Source: Methanobacteriota archaeon (GTDB lineage Archaea; Thermoplasmatota; Poseidoniia; Poseidoniales; Thalassarchaeaceae). Taken from it: a stretch of DNA of 38,226 nt. The notes beneath the pieces are model-generated. The model made no database searches. It worked only from the letters and a program-made list of their open reading frames with translations, and had not been told where the DNA came from. The DNA lies in NCBI GenBank assembly GCA_002712285.1, contig PATC01000022.1, forward strand, positions 1-38,226. Reading direction: 5' to 3'. Every line of letters starts with the position of its first letter. Position 1 is the stretch's first letter. This document shows, one piece after another, positions 25,401 through 30,954 of the stretch. Both the position numbers and the translations under genes were made by a program.

Positions 25401-27234
25401 CTGAGTATGAGCCGTTATTCACACGGTAGTGAAGTCGTGGACCTTGAGCACTAGTGGTGTCCACTCCTGAACCATCTGTCAAGCCGATGTAGAACGTACG
25501 GGCGTCCTCACGGTAGGTTGTAAGTCCAGTGTAAGGAGCAAAATCAGCAATTGGTGGGCTGGTGTCGCTACCGCCAGTGTAGCTGATTGCAATCCTTGGG
25601 AGTTCACCCGCGGCGTTACAGTATGCGTAGGTGCTTGTGCCACACATGTACCAGAATGGCTCATTTGAGTTACCATTCCTTAGACCGAGCCCGATAATGT
25701 GCCCGCTGCTACCTGCAGCATTTCCGTCAATTGCGTCCTGAATATCAGATTCGCCATTGCTGTTGAAGTCGAGTGTTCTAGAAACCATTCCGCTCCAGTA
25801 ATATCCCGGGTCGGAAAGTGTTGTAGTACTGCTTGATGCAGCACTGTTACGGATGTACCGGTTCAACAAATATCCACTACTGTAGAGGTATGAACTTGGA
25901 TCGATATGGTTTGAGGACTGGCTTGAACCGGACTTGAGAACAGTCATGGTCATTGCAGCAGAACCTGCTCTATACCGACCCATATGGACGTAGAAATCAG
26001 CGTCTTGGACAGTTGCACCAGTCGGGACTGCGTTGTTGAAGTCGAAACGGTACCAAGCATAGCGATAGTAGAAACTGTAACTGCTGCTCGTAGTGCAGGA
26101 CTGTACGGAGCGGTATCCACGGCATGTTCCGATGCTATACATGCTGTTTGTAGAGTATGCACGCTCGTATGTGGAAGACCACCATCCAGTGGTGCGATAG
26201 TAGTATGCGTATCCTGCACGCTGAGATCCCTGATTGATAGTGGGGTCAATCTGAACAGGGTAAACGCGTTCTTCGCTGAGAAGCCAATCGGTATCAACAA
26301 CAGTGGCAATCTCGATGACTTCGCCATATGAACGAATCACATAGAGGCCGAGGTGGCCATCAGGCGATTCGCCATTGAAGTTGCTCTGATCATAGATCAA
26401 AGGTCGACCAATTGTTACGAGTAGTTCACCTGTTTCGAGGTTGCGAACATCAATACTGGTGTTCGTTGTGGTCAACTTGCCACCTTCCTCAATCATGGAA
26501 TCCTCGATGAAGAGAGCATAGCCCGAAGGGATAATCATGGTCTCTTGTAGGCCGAAGTGACCTTCGAAGCCATCCGGAGCAAATGGCATGTCGCGGATGT
26601 TCAAATTCTGCTTGACGCCATCACTGGTAACCACGTAATCGATTTCGGCGTTAGTGTTCACCGGATATCGAATGACGTTAGCGCCAACAGAGATTGCCTC
26701 AGTAGCTGGCTCCTCAAGGTAAGGCATAGGGCTGAAACCCTCGCCGAAGAACCAAGCAGGCATTGGGTTGAGTCCAAAGCGAATCGGATCGATATTCTCA
26801 TCCAACTGGATAGTTACGCCATCCTGGAGGTTGTTAGCGAACTGAGTTTCAAAGGAGTTCTTTGTGACCTCCCAGCCAGTCGCAGTGGAATCGATATTCA
26901 GATCGATTTCCTCCCAAGAGCCATCTTCAAGATAGTGCATTGCACCGGCTCCTACAACAGCGAGACGTTCTCCGTCTTCACCAATGTAGGTCTTGGAGTT
27001 CTCTGTTCGGCTTCCGAGCAGCTCCTTGGCTGGATCGAATTCATCCAATCCAATCATTACGTCATTCTCAGGAAGTGCCAGCACATCCTCGGATTCATCG
27101 ACAATGTCGATCTCCTCGGCACCCGACGCCACGTCAGTGGCGGGGGCTACTGCAGCACTCCAGCTCATTCCCAACATCAGCAGCGTCAATACGAGCCAGC
27201 CGATACTTGTTGTCACATTCTTCTTTGTCATCAT
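13402..27234 (-). CDS. Giant (4610 aa) surface/adhesin-like protein: signal peptide, DNRLRE-like domain, duplicated modules, parallel beta-helix, cupredoxin, CBM9/DOMON-like, CARDB/cadherin-like stalk, TM, C-terminal archaeal pilin-like domain
   Basis: Single uninterrupted ORF; N-terminal SIGWLVLTLLMLGMSWSAAVAPA; NADLTIESGVTIEIAEGKGILFNG beta-helix entry; YEYHCSAHPDMYGTVTV copper motif; C-terminal SFLPGLLSVSLVGLFLGLNLISARREEDEE...AVSPVIATILLVAITVVLAGTIYVW. Confidence 0.93.
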   Translation of the reverse strand: MMTKKNVTTSIGWLVLTLLMLGMSWSAAVAPATDVASGAEEIDIVDESEDVLALPENDVMIGLDEFDPAKELLGSRTENSKTYIGEDGERLAVVGAGAMHYLEDGSWEEIDLNIDSTATGWEVTKNSFETQFANNLQDGVTIQLDENIDPIRFGLNPMPAWFFGEGFSPMPYLEEPATEAISVGANVIRYPVNTNAEIDYVVTSDGVKQNLNIRDMPFAPDGFEGHFGLQETMIIPSGYALFIEDSMIEEGGKLTTTNTSIDVRNLETGELLVTIGRPLIYDQSNFNGESPDGHLGLYVIRSYGEVIEIATVVDTDWLLSEERVYPVQIDPTINQGSQRAGYAYYYRTTGWWSSTYERAYSTNSMYSIGTCRGYRSVQSCTTSSSYSFYYRYAWYRFDFNNAVPTGATVQDADFYVHMGRYRAGSAAMTMTVLKSGSSQSSNHIDPSSYLYSSGYLLNRYIRNSAASSSTTTLSDPGYYWSGMVSRTLDFNSNGESDIQDAIDGNAAGSSGHIIGLGLRNGNSNEPFWYMCGTSTYAYCNAAGELPRIAISYTGGSDTSPPIADFAPYTGLTTYREDARTFYIGLTDGSGVDTTSAQGPRLHYRVNNGSYSAVAATSIGTCLAGSKCNFKAQIPAVNLGDYVEYFWAYRDLSTTGPNNGPNTGTTPSGGTGTPASITPPSSPYNYFVQDVEDAPHDQRKTQIAVNEQSNYFYYQARNFFTYQVTMWENNREYMIELDTSNCGTGSASCFKTSGLQWNAKYLGSRYNTYTTSASVTAKSANIPGLTFAADDGPGMNLMYYWDTTTSSLGVLGLGTQTGIDEVVSGGLTQTTLSSGNTDDGYVRVVMPPDYTGYFGDLPLNGTTYWSSTSRNMACVGSNGYFYFVRGNPAYCTTWFSTSYKFNGFNVGVTDTRFNAAGGPNIVSKASNIRPTPDTFPPVVDHAGLMDSYTEDGRTIKFTMSDAGDPPTGLNITAGQDSNGDLYRPFIRYQTMDSVNGSTTWSSATVVPMTPSGGFTSCEMTECDWSAIIPGTSRGNSVQYTIHARDNNGNMVNTSAFSYDLVTPTKVMTIEWHDQNCGFGSQYKCSWQVKLYDVSNEIEFLYDTSSNMYYDYEKVGYQSPNGALGEDILGRGSGYQSGFTASRWTDNYRIATDGNNHGYEAFQVGMTELFNYDEELTGSSNGRPYTYYCTRYWSSYRNQCSTTIDLPAGFDFEYFGTTYSGNSSHKIHAIRHGAMQFSTSSSSNSAQMMYYGWGSTMPALPSTGSYVRNVDLAPWWGYYASYYCYGGSSNNECSIRSKVIPFDGAGTDVSADINQDTIWDLEMSPIRVNPANGDYVTVNADLTIESGVTIEIAEGKGILFNGACNKLWVNGTEDLPVNFTDLGTTSANALGLAFTNGCTATTGTHTTEDRHQFTFANFENMTVAISAGSAHGNAPRYNGNVGDFLMENMTFTNVGKAISHGSGQGTSFTMTGFSISEAADACMDLPEDSIVELRWGTMDECNTNWNDWGGAIVNYPGSSGGSLTMENVTITDARSNGISVDFDDLWLSNVSITIPDLATDAGRPGTNWNPDGAVYHDPTSTSGSSFYAYNLDLEGYYRAVYTQATDSVTMDDIVGTGMEGFISVIPAGSNTVMGPTGDDAVFQDIDVTGTSSSQSQLYLERTRPTSIDNVAFTTTGTAPGLHFAGSSPDSGKVFVNNYDGAHIGVYGCGWNVEAKAVVIDTDNTGVVSNCGSSSSSNMVTISEADFDYSGSTHGAAFAQNTILTIAVSDIDSDFVNIGQSHTGGSVRLIDITYGTDDCVTATNGYEGQNTCPTLVSHPTGELFVGETATVGVYRTINNANTYVADHAVTTTVVTSSGTCPDVAATGACTVNEVAVVGTVRTAGGANNGLAEAWLITDRLEYSSSGTVVTDSYTEHSFSIAGGAGQNITTPADVWYTTNYNDQSHDLPLEVGERADFMLEAYPQDWNGPTKDCNFLNVDDGSGTGNTSSYIGANGESYALYTLQIITLSTNLVLDNCNLHLNGTKFSVNSSATNSPTITLRNGAKLLLTGGVASGGVDGYIRGTSSLYGWTMNIENGEFNMDHSFIRDMKHDSTTMSGLLIGEGATMRMENNSYALGSFASNADMATIKVNGGTLITDDARISNNQNTGVGLHIENSASTDIDDITVENAATGIVVKSAAPSIDDFTLANNDVGMENYGGMSLPTIYRSPLLQGQSGWVTHEIDITRFANDDDVVQMAFNSVYAGGNAHYYAYSTSYYYMIYDRLRIYVDDGTGSDLDNDGSDEDLITYGHPMTLNTDSASNYGEPPHWDCNAYGYKNNPGGSYQYAYYWYMINYGPSQLQANGSSNNPPLNFGFRVNSADGLTQSTNYYPRHWWGAYWPSWYPQSPDSNRGMWGSYGSCMDYAYRYGTPNPAGFRVEFPPVSTPASNYDSVTLKVDVYHNRNNYFEDRFDFLYRGGTDHTTMGQWAREFGVAQIDNGQITGSDTGILVSGGRAAGSISDVTITAPANEGILVDGSNAMVFDNINVTQGAYGVRLTTSGAGSTTMTNMELYDQTQSGLVLAGSTGLTFGGEIVQSATSGINVLSSSSVDWAFDSLMVRDSSVGMNHAGSGDVRMLDSTFQDNTDDMTIGAGTVTYVEGTITDQAVSQTVNVNGAGEFSRNRLYDVTLEADSSAAPDVNLKLLDADMRLVATAKTGSTGVAEDMEFTAYTVDYSGHQSKNLAGMTLAGVHVNEYTSSSRDFRYIMETVTLADVPTNADTIDMVESIDAHVCYRYTSSSYNNLRSCSNVGYGSTATVGSLTQYDAYYAMAGEQNDKVILMDHAYNYMDSANPAYFNNSIIFVTGGYNGVGDIRMEYPYTQVINMDNTTVISVGEDNGDRSHAYRLGNSGTYNHAGWNVNNSDLVGIATMASGRGYYGAPAEFVLTNSTVSHYRVPPSGSSVEYNDVCVSTAGIDDVLIENNVFYDCQAGVMIPYNYYAYSTYYSGTGTDDMIVRGNTFVDTTSLGFWAYLNTKADDILIEDNTYTGSTIPTYGVYIQDATTNSIDIVDNDILAENPIYSRSGKQWDIDGNTIRGVSSASNAGIYVQSGHGTITDNELIDADGGIAVYGVRGSNDVDIMDNTISFTSGRTPTSAVGINVDNCGTTSTINMGGNDVSTISNALVTDGCTVVDEGSSFTSLGGAAARVHTVQIRASAFSPQNITISVGDTVRWHATQYNSDPNNYQHSTTENTSGSPVWDSGLMNNGSYFAHTFTTTGVYEYHCSAHPDMYGTVTVTTSSGPSLASIGVNVAGSNDDISFSNTTISGFGTGIQMEGGDLYLGGTSQARSSSGVLIVADGYGVDAEDVDIIVNGATVDVSDTNGIGISSASSSGLHDLDLTDLSTDGDVGLLTDKHKEFRWNGGTSTSDTTLKTINTASGSIENMTWTSTNVQIDAGAFSTVTSVGNGVLDSTKLSVSSSAIIHEANLLDLDVTHMGQPASDVALTIRSNEDYNTLTGGQVPLEAHSRAEYVSPSWRTRAGSVIQTDGDLADWFGDYTAETNIADDMMPGSVAKNITSGGEMRITWDATNLYVGLVGVTFTASDGMIYLDTVPGGSATGDNWYVTHNLPFQADFMLFAEDATSWGIKRVTPTGNWVDVTSSCNGISSFVGFGYPGVTSTFNLNSEFAIPWDCIGSPTDDVRWLTVVQAESTGHVIAAFPPQEWDMLNATAQNFYDFGGFDLTGEDLADGTLDDFLLIFRTYAGTTTPTPARPYDIIVKVRDAQNDYWDWGERKNVMMSTNQEVEIDILRAKPIIQNLIDVTVDEDTGMTSLSMTELAADYQTEDLNLTWEVVDSAANTHTYITPYSYGLNGQSLEVTTLADQFGGHRLKATVTDIDGLNATQTFFWNVTNVNDKPIICNSLNDYANNDCGLVLTDDGQGGINIRDEAAIDGANGFTVPKSLGSVYNQSGSFVIDMANENSQSDNNPYAVPQIYNWTADADGCVPFDISMAGTTSILIAENSTNEAGGSCDIVFGLTDGVNDADDMSVQFIVNPINDAPVIYGPDLQAEKYVEVANGDKLTAGDSEDWYIELTEDDTNVDNLTFDMSRMMFDIDHQQADYQWEVAKTANCDYDHYFTIALDQDTEEMQITLIPDATTTAPTSEIDFLQDADGDGVRDGGIHQMVPASGYYCTVNLYLNDTSEAPDYINYSQAGYSTYDQRSDRVTLHIRVNNVVEARPDYQFNTDFGFDYLNIEAVMPGTRVPFTVEVTNTGDDPSLYNYPHDVQVRFTANDNPNAIQHQVTLEWDDGEVPGVGDTVLVTGYITMNSATNELAAFAEVRTIDPFTEEYVTDNFRRPALEELNWANNNMTSTDVGTLLPKMVGLKQASSVSSFLPGLLSVSLVGLFLGLNLISARREEDEEALAIETIAADEEAVSPVIATILLVAITVVLAGTIYVWSSSLADTSGKAAPRVTALTDVSIDDSDENNWAWKITVNGAQTELATQAVRVQLEWLDSSGEQQFRLVNLTDKYAPADTCLTDSTLIDNSGNSGDATGNCGVYGRLPSNSNSMVTFKDSIDCTGPDADCTTGFGAGDIIYILMKDPVTGDMLDSVTVTVSYVPGGQVATPLMSYEGTTQPPRLS
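13405..14028 (-). other. C-terminal archaeal type IV pilin-like segment (hydrophobic AVSPVIATILLVAITVVLAG helix plus ~180-aa globular domain) inside the giant CDS
   Basis: AVSPVIATILLVAITVVLAGTIYVWSSSLADTSGKAAP matches the archaeal pilin N-terminal (Pilin_N/DUF1628-type) pattern; same frame as the upstream 4400 aa with no intervening stop. Confidence 0.82.
16040..16700 (-). other. CBM9/DOMON-like module within giant CDS (approximate boundaries)
   Basis: QTDGDLADWFGDYTAETN...MRITWDATNLYVGLVGVTFTASDGMIYLDT...FNLNSEFAIPWDCIGSPTDDVRWLTVVQ; same pattern as the GH57 N-terminus. Confidence 0.6.
17427..17697 (-). other. Cupredoxin (type 1 blue copper) domain within giant CDS
   Basis: VHTVQIRASAFSPQNITISVGDTVRWHATQYNSDPNNYQHSTTEN...YFAHTFTTTGVYEYHCSAHPDMYGTVTV: His plus C-x2-H-x2-M copper ligand pattern. 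Confidence 0.85.
23400..25565 (-). repeat. Two tandem copies of a ~350-aa module within giant CDS (approximate boundaries ~24440-25565 and ~23400-24440)
   Basis: Copy 1 begins DTSPPIADFAPYTGLTTYREDARTFYIGLTD...CNFKAQIPAVNLGDYVEYFWAYRD; copy 2 begins DTFPPVVDHAGLMDSYTEDGRTIKFTMSD...CDWSAIIPGTSRGNSVQYTIHARD. Both continue into Cys-containing YDxx/ELDTS..FLYDTS and GYFGDLPLNGTTY / FDFEYFGTTYSGN segments. Confidence 0.65.
25570..26250 (-). other. DNRLRE-like domain within giant CDS
   Basis: PTINQGSQRAGYAYYYR...WYRFDFNNAVPTGATVQDADFYVHMGRYRAGSAAMTMTVLKS...SRTLDFNSNGESDIQDAIDG...GLGLRN...PRIAISYTGG, typical of DNRLRE modules. Confidence 0.55.
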
Positions 27235-27273
27235 TTCACATACCCCACTGTATGCACAGCAAATGAGGCTCTA

Positions 27274-27290
27274 TTTTGGATATAACCATA
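27274..27290 (-). promoter_or_regulatory. Candidate TATA box for giant surface-protein gene
   Basis: Reverse strand ..ATATGGTTATATCCAAAATAG.. about 45-55 nt upstream of the ATG at 27234. Confidence 0.35.
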
Positions 27291-27435
27291 TGGGTGCGAA
27301 TAGTTTGATTGACAAACGAAAAACCGCAAATTAAGCGAAAAAATGATGATATTTTTTGCGACATTTTCAGAATAGTACGTTTAGTTTGTAACATCAGAAT
27401 CTAGGAATTATTTCCGATTGTAAGTGAATCAGATC

Positions 27436-27465
27436 AAAAAAAAAACGCAGATTACCAAAAAAACA
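27436..27465 (-). terminator. Oligo-T tracts downstream of the 1072-aa surface-protein gene (candidate archaeal U-rich terminators)
   Basis: Reverse strand reads TTTTTTTGGTAATCTGCGTTTTTTTTTTGATC. Confidence 0.45.
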
Positions 27466-27550
27466 TGTATCACAACACATTGCAACCTAGCCCCCCTACA
27501 AGATAGAAAAATAGTATTCAACAGCCTTCGTCGAGCGAAAACTGGGAACT

Positions 27551-27577
27551 CCCCCGGGTCCCTCAAGGACCCTGGGG
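27551..27577 (-). terminator. GC-rich hairpin downstream of the 1072-aa surface-protein gene
   Basis: CCCCCGGGTCC-CTCA-AGGACCCTGGGG: GGGTCC/GGACCC plus CCCC/GGGG stem. Confidence 0.55.
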
Positions 27578-27588
27578 CGAACCTTACG

Positions 27589-27607
27589 TGATTGGTTAGA
27601 CCAATCA
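27589..27607 (-). other. Hairpin containing the stop codon of the 1072-aa surface-protein gene
   Basis: Reverse strand TGATTGG-TCTAA-CCAATCA: perfect 7-bp stem, 5-nt loop; the leading TGA is the stop codon. Confidence 0.55.
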
Positions 27608-30600
27608 GTAGTCGAATTCGTCGTCGCCGCCGCCGCCGCCACCGCGAGTCAAGATGACCGCGCCAACGATAACTGCAATTACAACAACACCGACAATCGC
27701 CATGATTGCGTTCTGAGAAATGCCGCTCTCAACTTCCTCAGTTTGCTCACCAGGAGTAGTTCCTGGGTCGACTACAGTCTCAGAGAGGTCTACCTTAGCC
27801 TGTGCTGCGTCGGAACCCATGTTGTTGTTCGCATCGACACCTGCTGCAGCGAAGAAGTACTCACCAGCACAGGTGCCAGCACATACGTCCTGCTTGGATA
27901 GAGTGACGGAAGTGGATGCATCCGTCATCTCCTGACAGGATAGACCATCGAAATCAGATGCTGCGAAGTCGAAACCAACCGACCAGCAAACCATCCAATG
28001 ATCTACATCATCGACGTTCTCAGCATTCCAGTTCAATGTGATATCAGTAGCTGACACTGTTGCCGTCATACCAGATACAGTTGGGGCAGGATCGACCTGC
28101 CCGTCTGCAGTAATTGATGCATGGGAACAGATGGTAGAGTTCGAGCCAACGCCATTAACGACGCGGACATCGAACTTGTATGCCTGAGAGTGAACACCGA
28201 CGAACGTATGTGATGTGGAACTGACATTCAGGGTTTGCTTGACGTCATCATCCACGAGGAACTCGATGCGATCTTCGTTAGTATCCAACAATGCACTGTC
28301 AACATAGTCCCAACTGACAACGATTTCGCCGGCTGCACCACGTGTAACACCATTACAGTCAACACCAGTCGCCGGAGGTTCGTCCGTGCTGGAAGCAATG
28401 AACACAGCGTAGGTAGTATCCTTGAGATTAGGGATATCACCTGGCTGACTCCAACTGAGAGTTACTCCGCCGGCGTCATTAGCTGTCTTCAGAGTCGACA
28501 TTGACGTCCAACCGGTACTACCTTGGAACCAAAGTGAGTAATCGTTGTTGATGTCGCCTGCGAAAGAGACCACTAGGGACTCAGGGCCAACATCGACAGG
28601 GGTGAACGTGTAGTATGACATTTGGGTGCCACTAGGATCATTTCCAGGACCTACGTTGAATGCAACAACAGAGTCATAACTTGCAGTCATTCCAAGGTCA
28701 GCGCCGGTGATAGCATCTGCATTGGTGATGGTAACATTGGTACCGACTGCGGTATTGTAGGTGAGAGAATAGTTTGCAGTCCATGCTGCATCACCCTCGC
28801 CACCAGAATATTCCTGAGGACCGAAGCGATTCCAAACGTTGATCTGCTGGATATCTTCGCCACATGCGCCGAATTCATCGCAAACAATCAACTTGACAGA
28901 GTTGCCGCCAATCCACATGAAGTCAGTGAAGTCGAGGTTACACATTGTCATCCCAACTCCTTCCATGCATGTGTCTATGTCTACTTCTGCGCGAGTACCT
29001 CCAGAGAGTTGCCATGCATAACTGAGCATAGATGGATCTTCGGTCTCAGAATCAGAAGCGCGAGCTTCAAAGAACAGAGGGTCACCCACAACAGGCGGAT
29101 CGTTCAAGAGATCACCTAAGCGGATGTCTACATTAGGAATATCGTTGATACCTTCAATCTGGGTAGCACGCTGGTTATCGGATGCCGTCAACTCTGAAAG
29201 AGATGGCTCGAGGAAGTTAGCTATAGCACGAATAGTGTGGTCACCTGGTGTGATGAATACCTGCATACATGCGATACCTTCCATCGTGGCTCCTTCCATA
29301 CCAGAGTCGTCAACACCCAAGAGCTTGTGAGAGTAAGCCTCCTCACCCTCCATCATTGTGCATTCATCTGCCCAATACTCCATCATGTTGCCATCAGGCC
29401 CTGTGACCTGGAAAGTAACGTTCCAGTCGTAAGTATTAGTCTGGTCAGAACCATCGTGTAGAACTGATGCCTTGAGCCATTGTTGGCCTACGTTAAGGAC
29501 GCCGCCAAACACACCGTCATCACCTAGAGTGAGGCTCTGCATGCGAATATTGTGGAAGACACCGAAAGTTCCAGTAATGGATCCGAAGTTATTTCCAGCG
29601 CGGTCGTCAATCTCAGATACGGACTCATAATTGACGAGAGTCGAACCCTGAGTATCATTAGTGGACTCATCAAGAGCCTCGCCTGTGTAAATCGTGTGGC
29701 CACCGAATTCGACGGACACACTGAACGCAGCGAATCCAGAGGTGGAGGCTGTATCAGGAACCATGTATCCATCAATAGAGAATACCTGATCAGCATCAAT
29801 CAACATACGAGTTTGGAGACAGGGGTTATCATTAGCAACACACGGGTTAGGGTGGGCTCCATTGTCAGAGGTTTGCTCAATGTCAGAGACATTGTGCCAG
29901 ACCTCAACTCCAGTGGTACTGTTACCGAGAATGTATTCAGGACTTTGGCCTTGGAAAGAGTCGATTGTGGCTTGGCTTCCAGGGTTCTGGGGGTCATCGA
30001 CTGTGGACATCTGTCCATCGAAAGAACCTGTGAAGGAGACACTCATCTTGGCCTCACGAGCCTGCCAGTCATCGATACTGCTGTGTGCAGAGATAGAAAC
30101 TCGGAATGGGGCCGCGTTTCCTGCGGAAACAGCCTGTGTTCTAGCAGCCTGCTCATCAGAGAAACAATCGTTACCGTCAAGCCAGCAGATGGATACACCG
30201 ATATCACTCCAGTCAACAACTGTGACATCGAATTCCATCTGGTTGTTAGTTAGATCAGTATCCTGACTAGTGGTATCCTCTAGCGTAACGCGGACACGGT
30301 AAGTTCCTGCGTTTGAGGGAGTCCAAACAAGGTCATCGCAAGGTGTCTGACCATCGCAACCACCCTCACGGACAGTGTATGCTCCGTTAGCGAGATAATC
30401 GCCTGCAGATAGGTTGTCATAAGCTGCACCGAATTGAGTCAGGCCAATGGCTTCGTCGCCGCCAGACCCTTGATCAGTACCAGCAATTCGAATCGGATTA
30501 GCCCCGTCGGCGTTAGCAATAACATCAACCTGAACATTCAGATTCTCAATCAGCACATCGCCATCATTGAGAATCACTAGTACGAATTTTACGTCTGTAC

Positions 30601-30823
30601 CAGCCTCAATCTGGTTGCGAGCATCGCCGGAAAATGCATCAATGTAAGTCTCACGCGGAGACGTAACATCGTGGAGTTTTACCTCATATGTTCCTTGGCG
30701 GCCGGCTTCAGCTGGCGCGCTCTCTTCATTCAGTTCTTCAGGCACGATGTATAGCAGCGTGCTTGCAATCATTAGTGCAATCATCATCAACGATAGCGTC
30801 TTCTTCATGGTCATGACCCCCAT
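27605..30823 (-). CDS. Secreted surface protein with CARDB/FN3-like domains, C-terminal TM and GGGGGG-DDEFDY tail
   Basis: 1072 aa; MKKTLSLMMIALMIASTLLYIVPEE signal; NQIEAGTDVKFVLVILNDGDVLIENLNVQVDV (CARDB-like); TVSGMTATVSATDITLNWNAENVDDVDHWMVCW (FN3-like); TM QNAIMAIVGVVVIAVIVGAVILTRGGGGGGDDEFDY*. Confidence 0.88.
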   Translation of the reverse strand: MGVMTMKKTLSLMMIALMIASTLLYIVPEELNEESAPAEAGRQGTYEVKLHDVTSPRETYIDAFSGDARNQIEAGTDVKFVLVILNDGDVLIENLNVQVDVIANADGANPIRIAGTDQGSGGDEAIGLTQFGAAYDNLSAGDYLANGAYTVREGGCDGQTPCDDLVWTPSNAGTYRVRVTLEDTTSQDTDLTNNQMEFDVTVVDWSDIGVSICWLDGNDCFSDEQAARTQAVSAGNAAPFRVSISAHSSIDDWQAREAKMSVSFTGSFDGQMSTVDDPQNPGSQATIDSFQGQSPEYILGNSTTGVEVWHNVSDIEQTSDNGAHPNPCVANDNPCLQTRMLIDADQVFSIDGYMVPDTASTSGFAAFSVSVEFGGHTIYTGEALDESTNDTQGSTLVNYESVSEIDDRAGNNFGSITGTFGVFHNIRMQSLTLGDDGVFGGVLNVGQQWLKASVLHDGSDQTNTYDWNVTFQVTGPDGNMMEYWADECTMMEGEEAYSHKLLGVDDSGMEGATMEGIACMQVFITPGDHTIRAIANFLEPSLSELTASDNQRATQIEGINDIPNVDIRLGDLLNDPPVVGDPLFFEARASDSETEDPSMLSYAWQLSGGTRAEVDIDTCMEGVGMTMCNLDFTDFMWIGGNSVKLIVCDEFGACGEDIQQINVWNRFGPQEYSGGEGDAAWTANYSLTYNTAVGTNVTITNADAITGADLGMTASYDSVVAFNVGPGNDPSGTQMSYYTFTPVDVGPESLVVSFAGDINNDYSLWFQGSTGWTSMSTLKTANDAGGVTLSWSQPGDIPNLKDTTYAVFIASSTDEPPATGVDCNGVTRGAAGEIVVSWDYVDSALLDTNEDRIEFLVDDDVKQTLNVSSTSHTFVGVHSQAYKFDVRVVNGVGSNSTICSHASITADGQVDPAPTVSGMTATVSATDITLNWNAENVDDVDHWMVCWSVGFDFAASDFDGLSCQEMTDASTSVTLSKQDVCAGTCAGEYFFAAAGVDANNNMGSDAAQAKVDLSETVVDPGTTPGEQTEEVESGISQNAIMAIVGVVVIAVIVGAVILTRGGGGGGDDEFDY

Positions 30824-30853
30824 TGGTCAAGCGCTGCTTAGGACTATCATCTC

Positions 30854-30861
30854 TATTTATA
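30854..30861 (-). promoter_or_regulatory. TATA box for the 1072-aa surface-protein gene
   Basis: Reverse strand CAATTGTATAAATAGAGATG about 30-40 nt upstream of the start. Confidence 0.6.
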
Positions 30862-30954
30862 CAATTGGGGAAGAACGATAGAAAAGAGTGTTTGAAAAGT
30901 ACCGAATCTCCGGATTGGAGCGTTCTATTTGTGGCATTTTCGATAAACGTGAAG

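Noticed and set aside
26557-27285. 242-aa plus-strand ORF antisense to the giant gene's 5' end (and many other 60-165 aa ORFs antisense to the giant gene)
   Set aside because: Composition and lack of any recognisable domain indicate shadow ORFs of a well-supported coding frame on the other strand.
29552-30253. 233-aa plus-strand ORF within the 1072-aa surface gene
   Set aside because: Antisense shadow ORF; the opposite strand has clear signal peptide, CARDB/FN3 and TM features.
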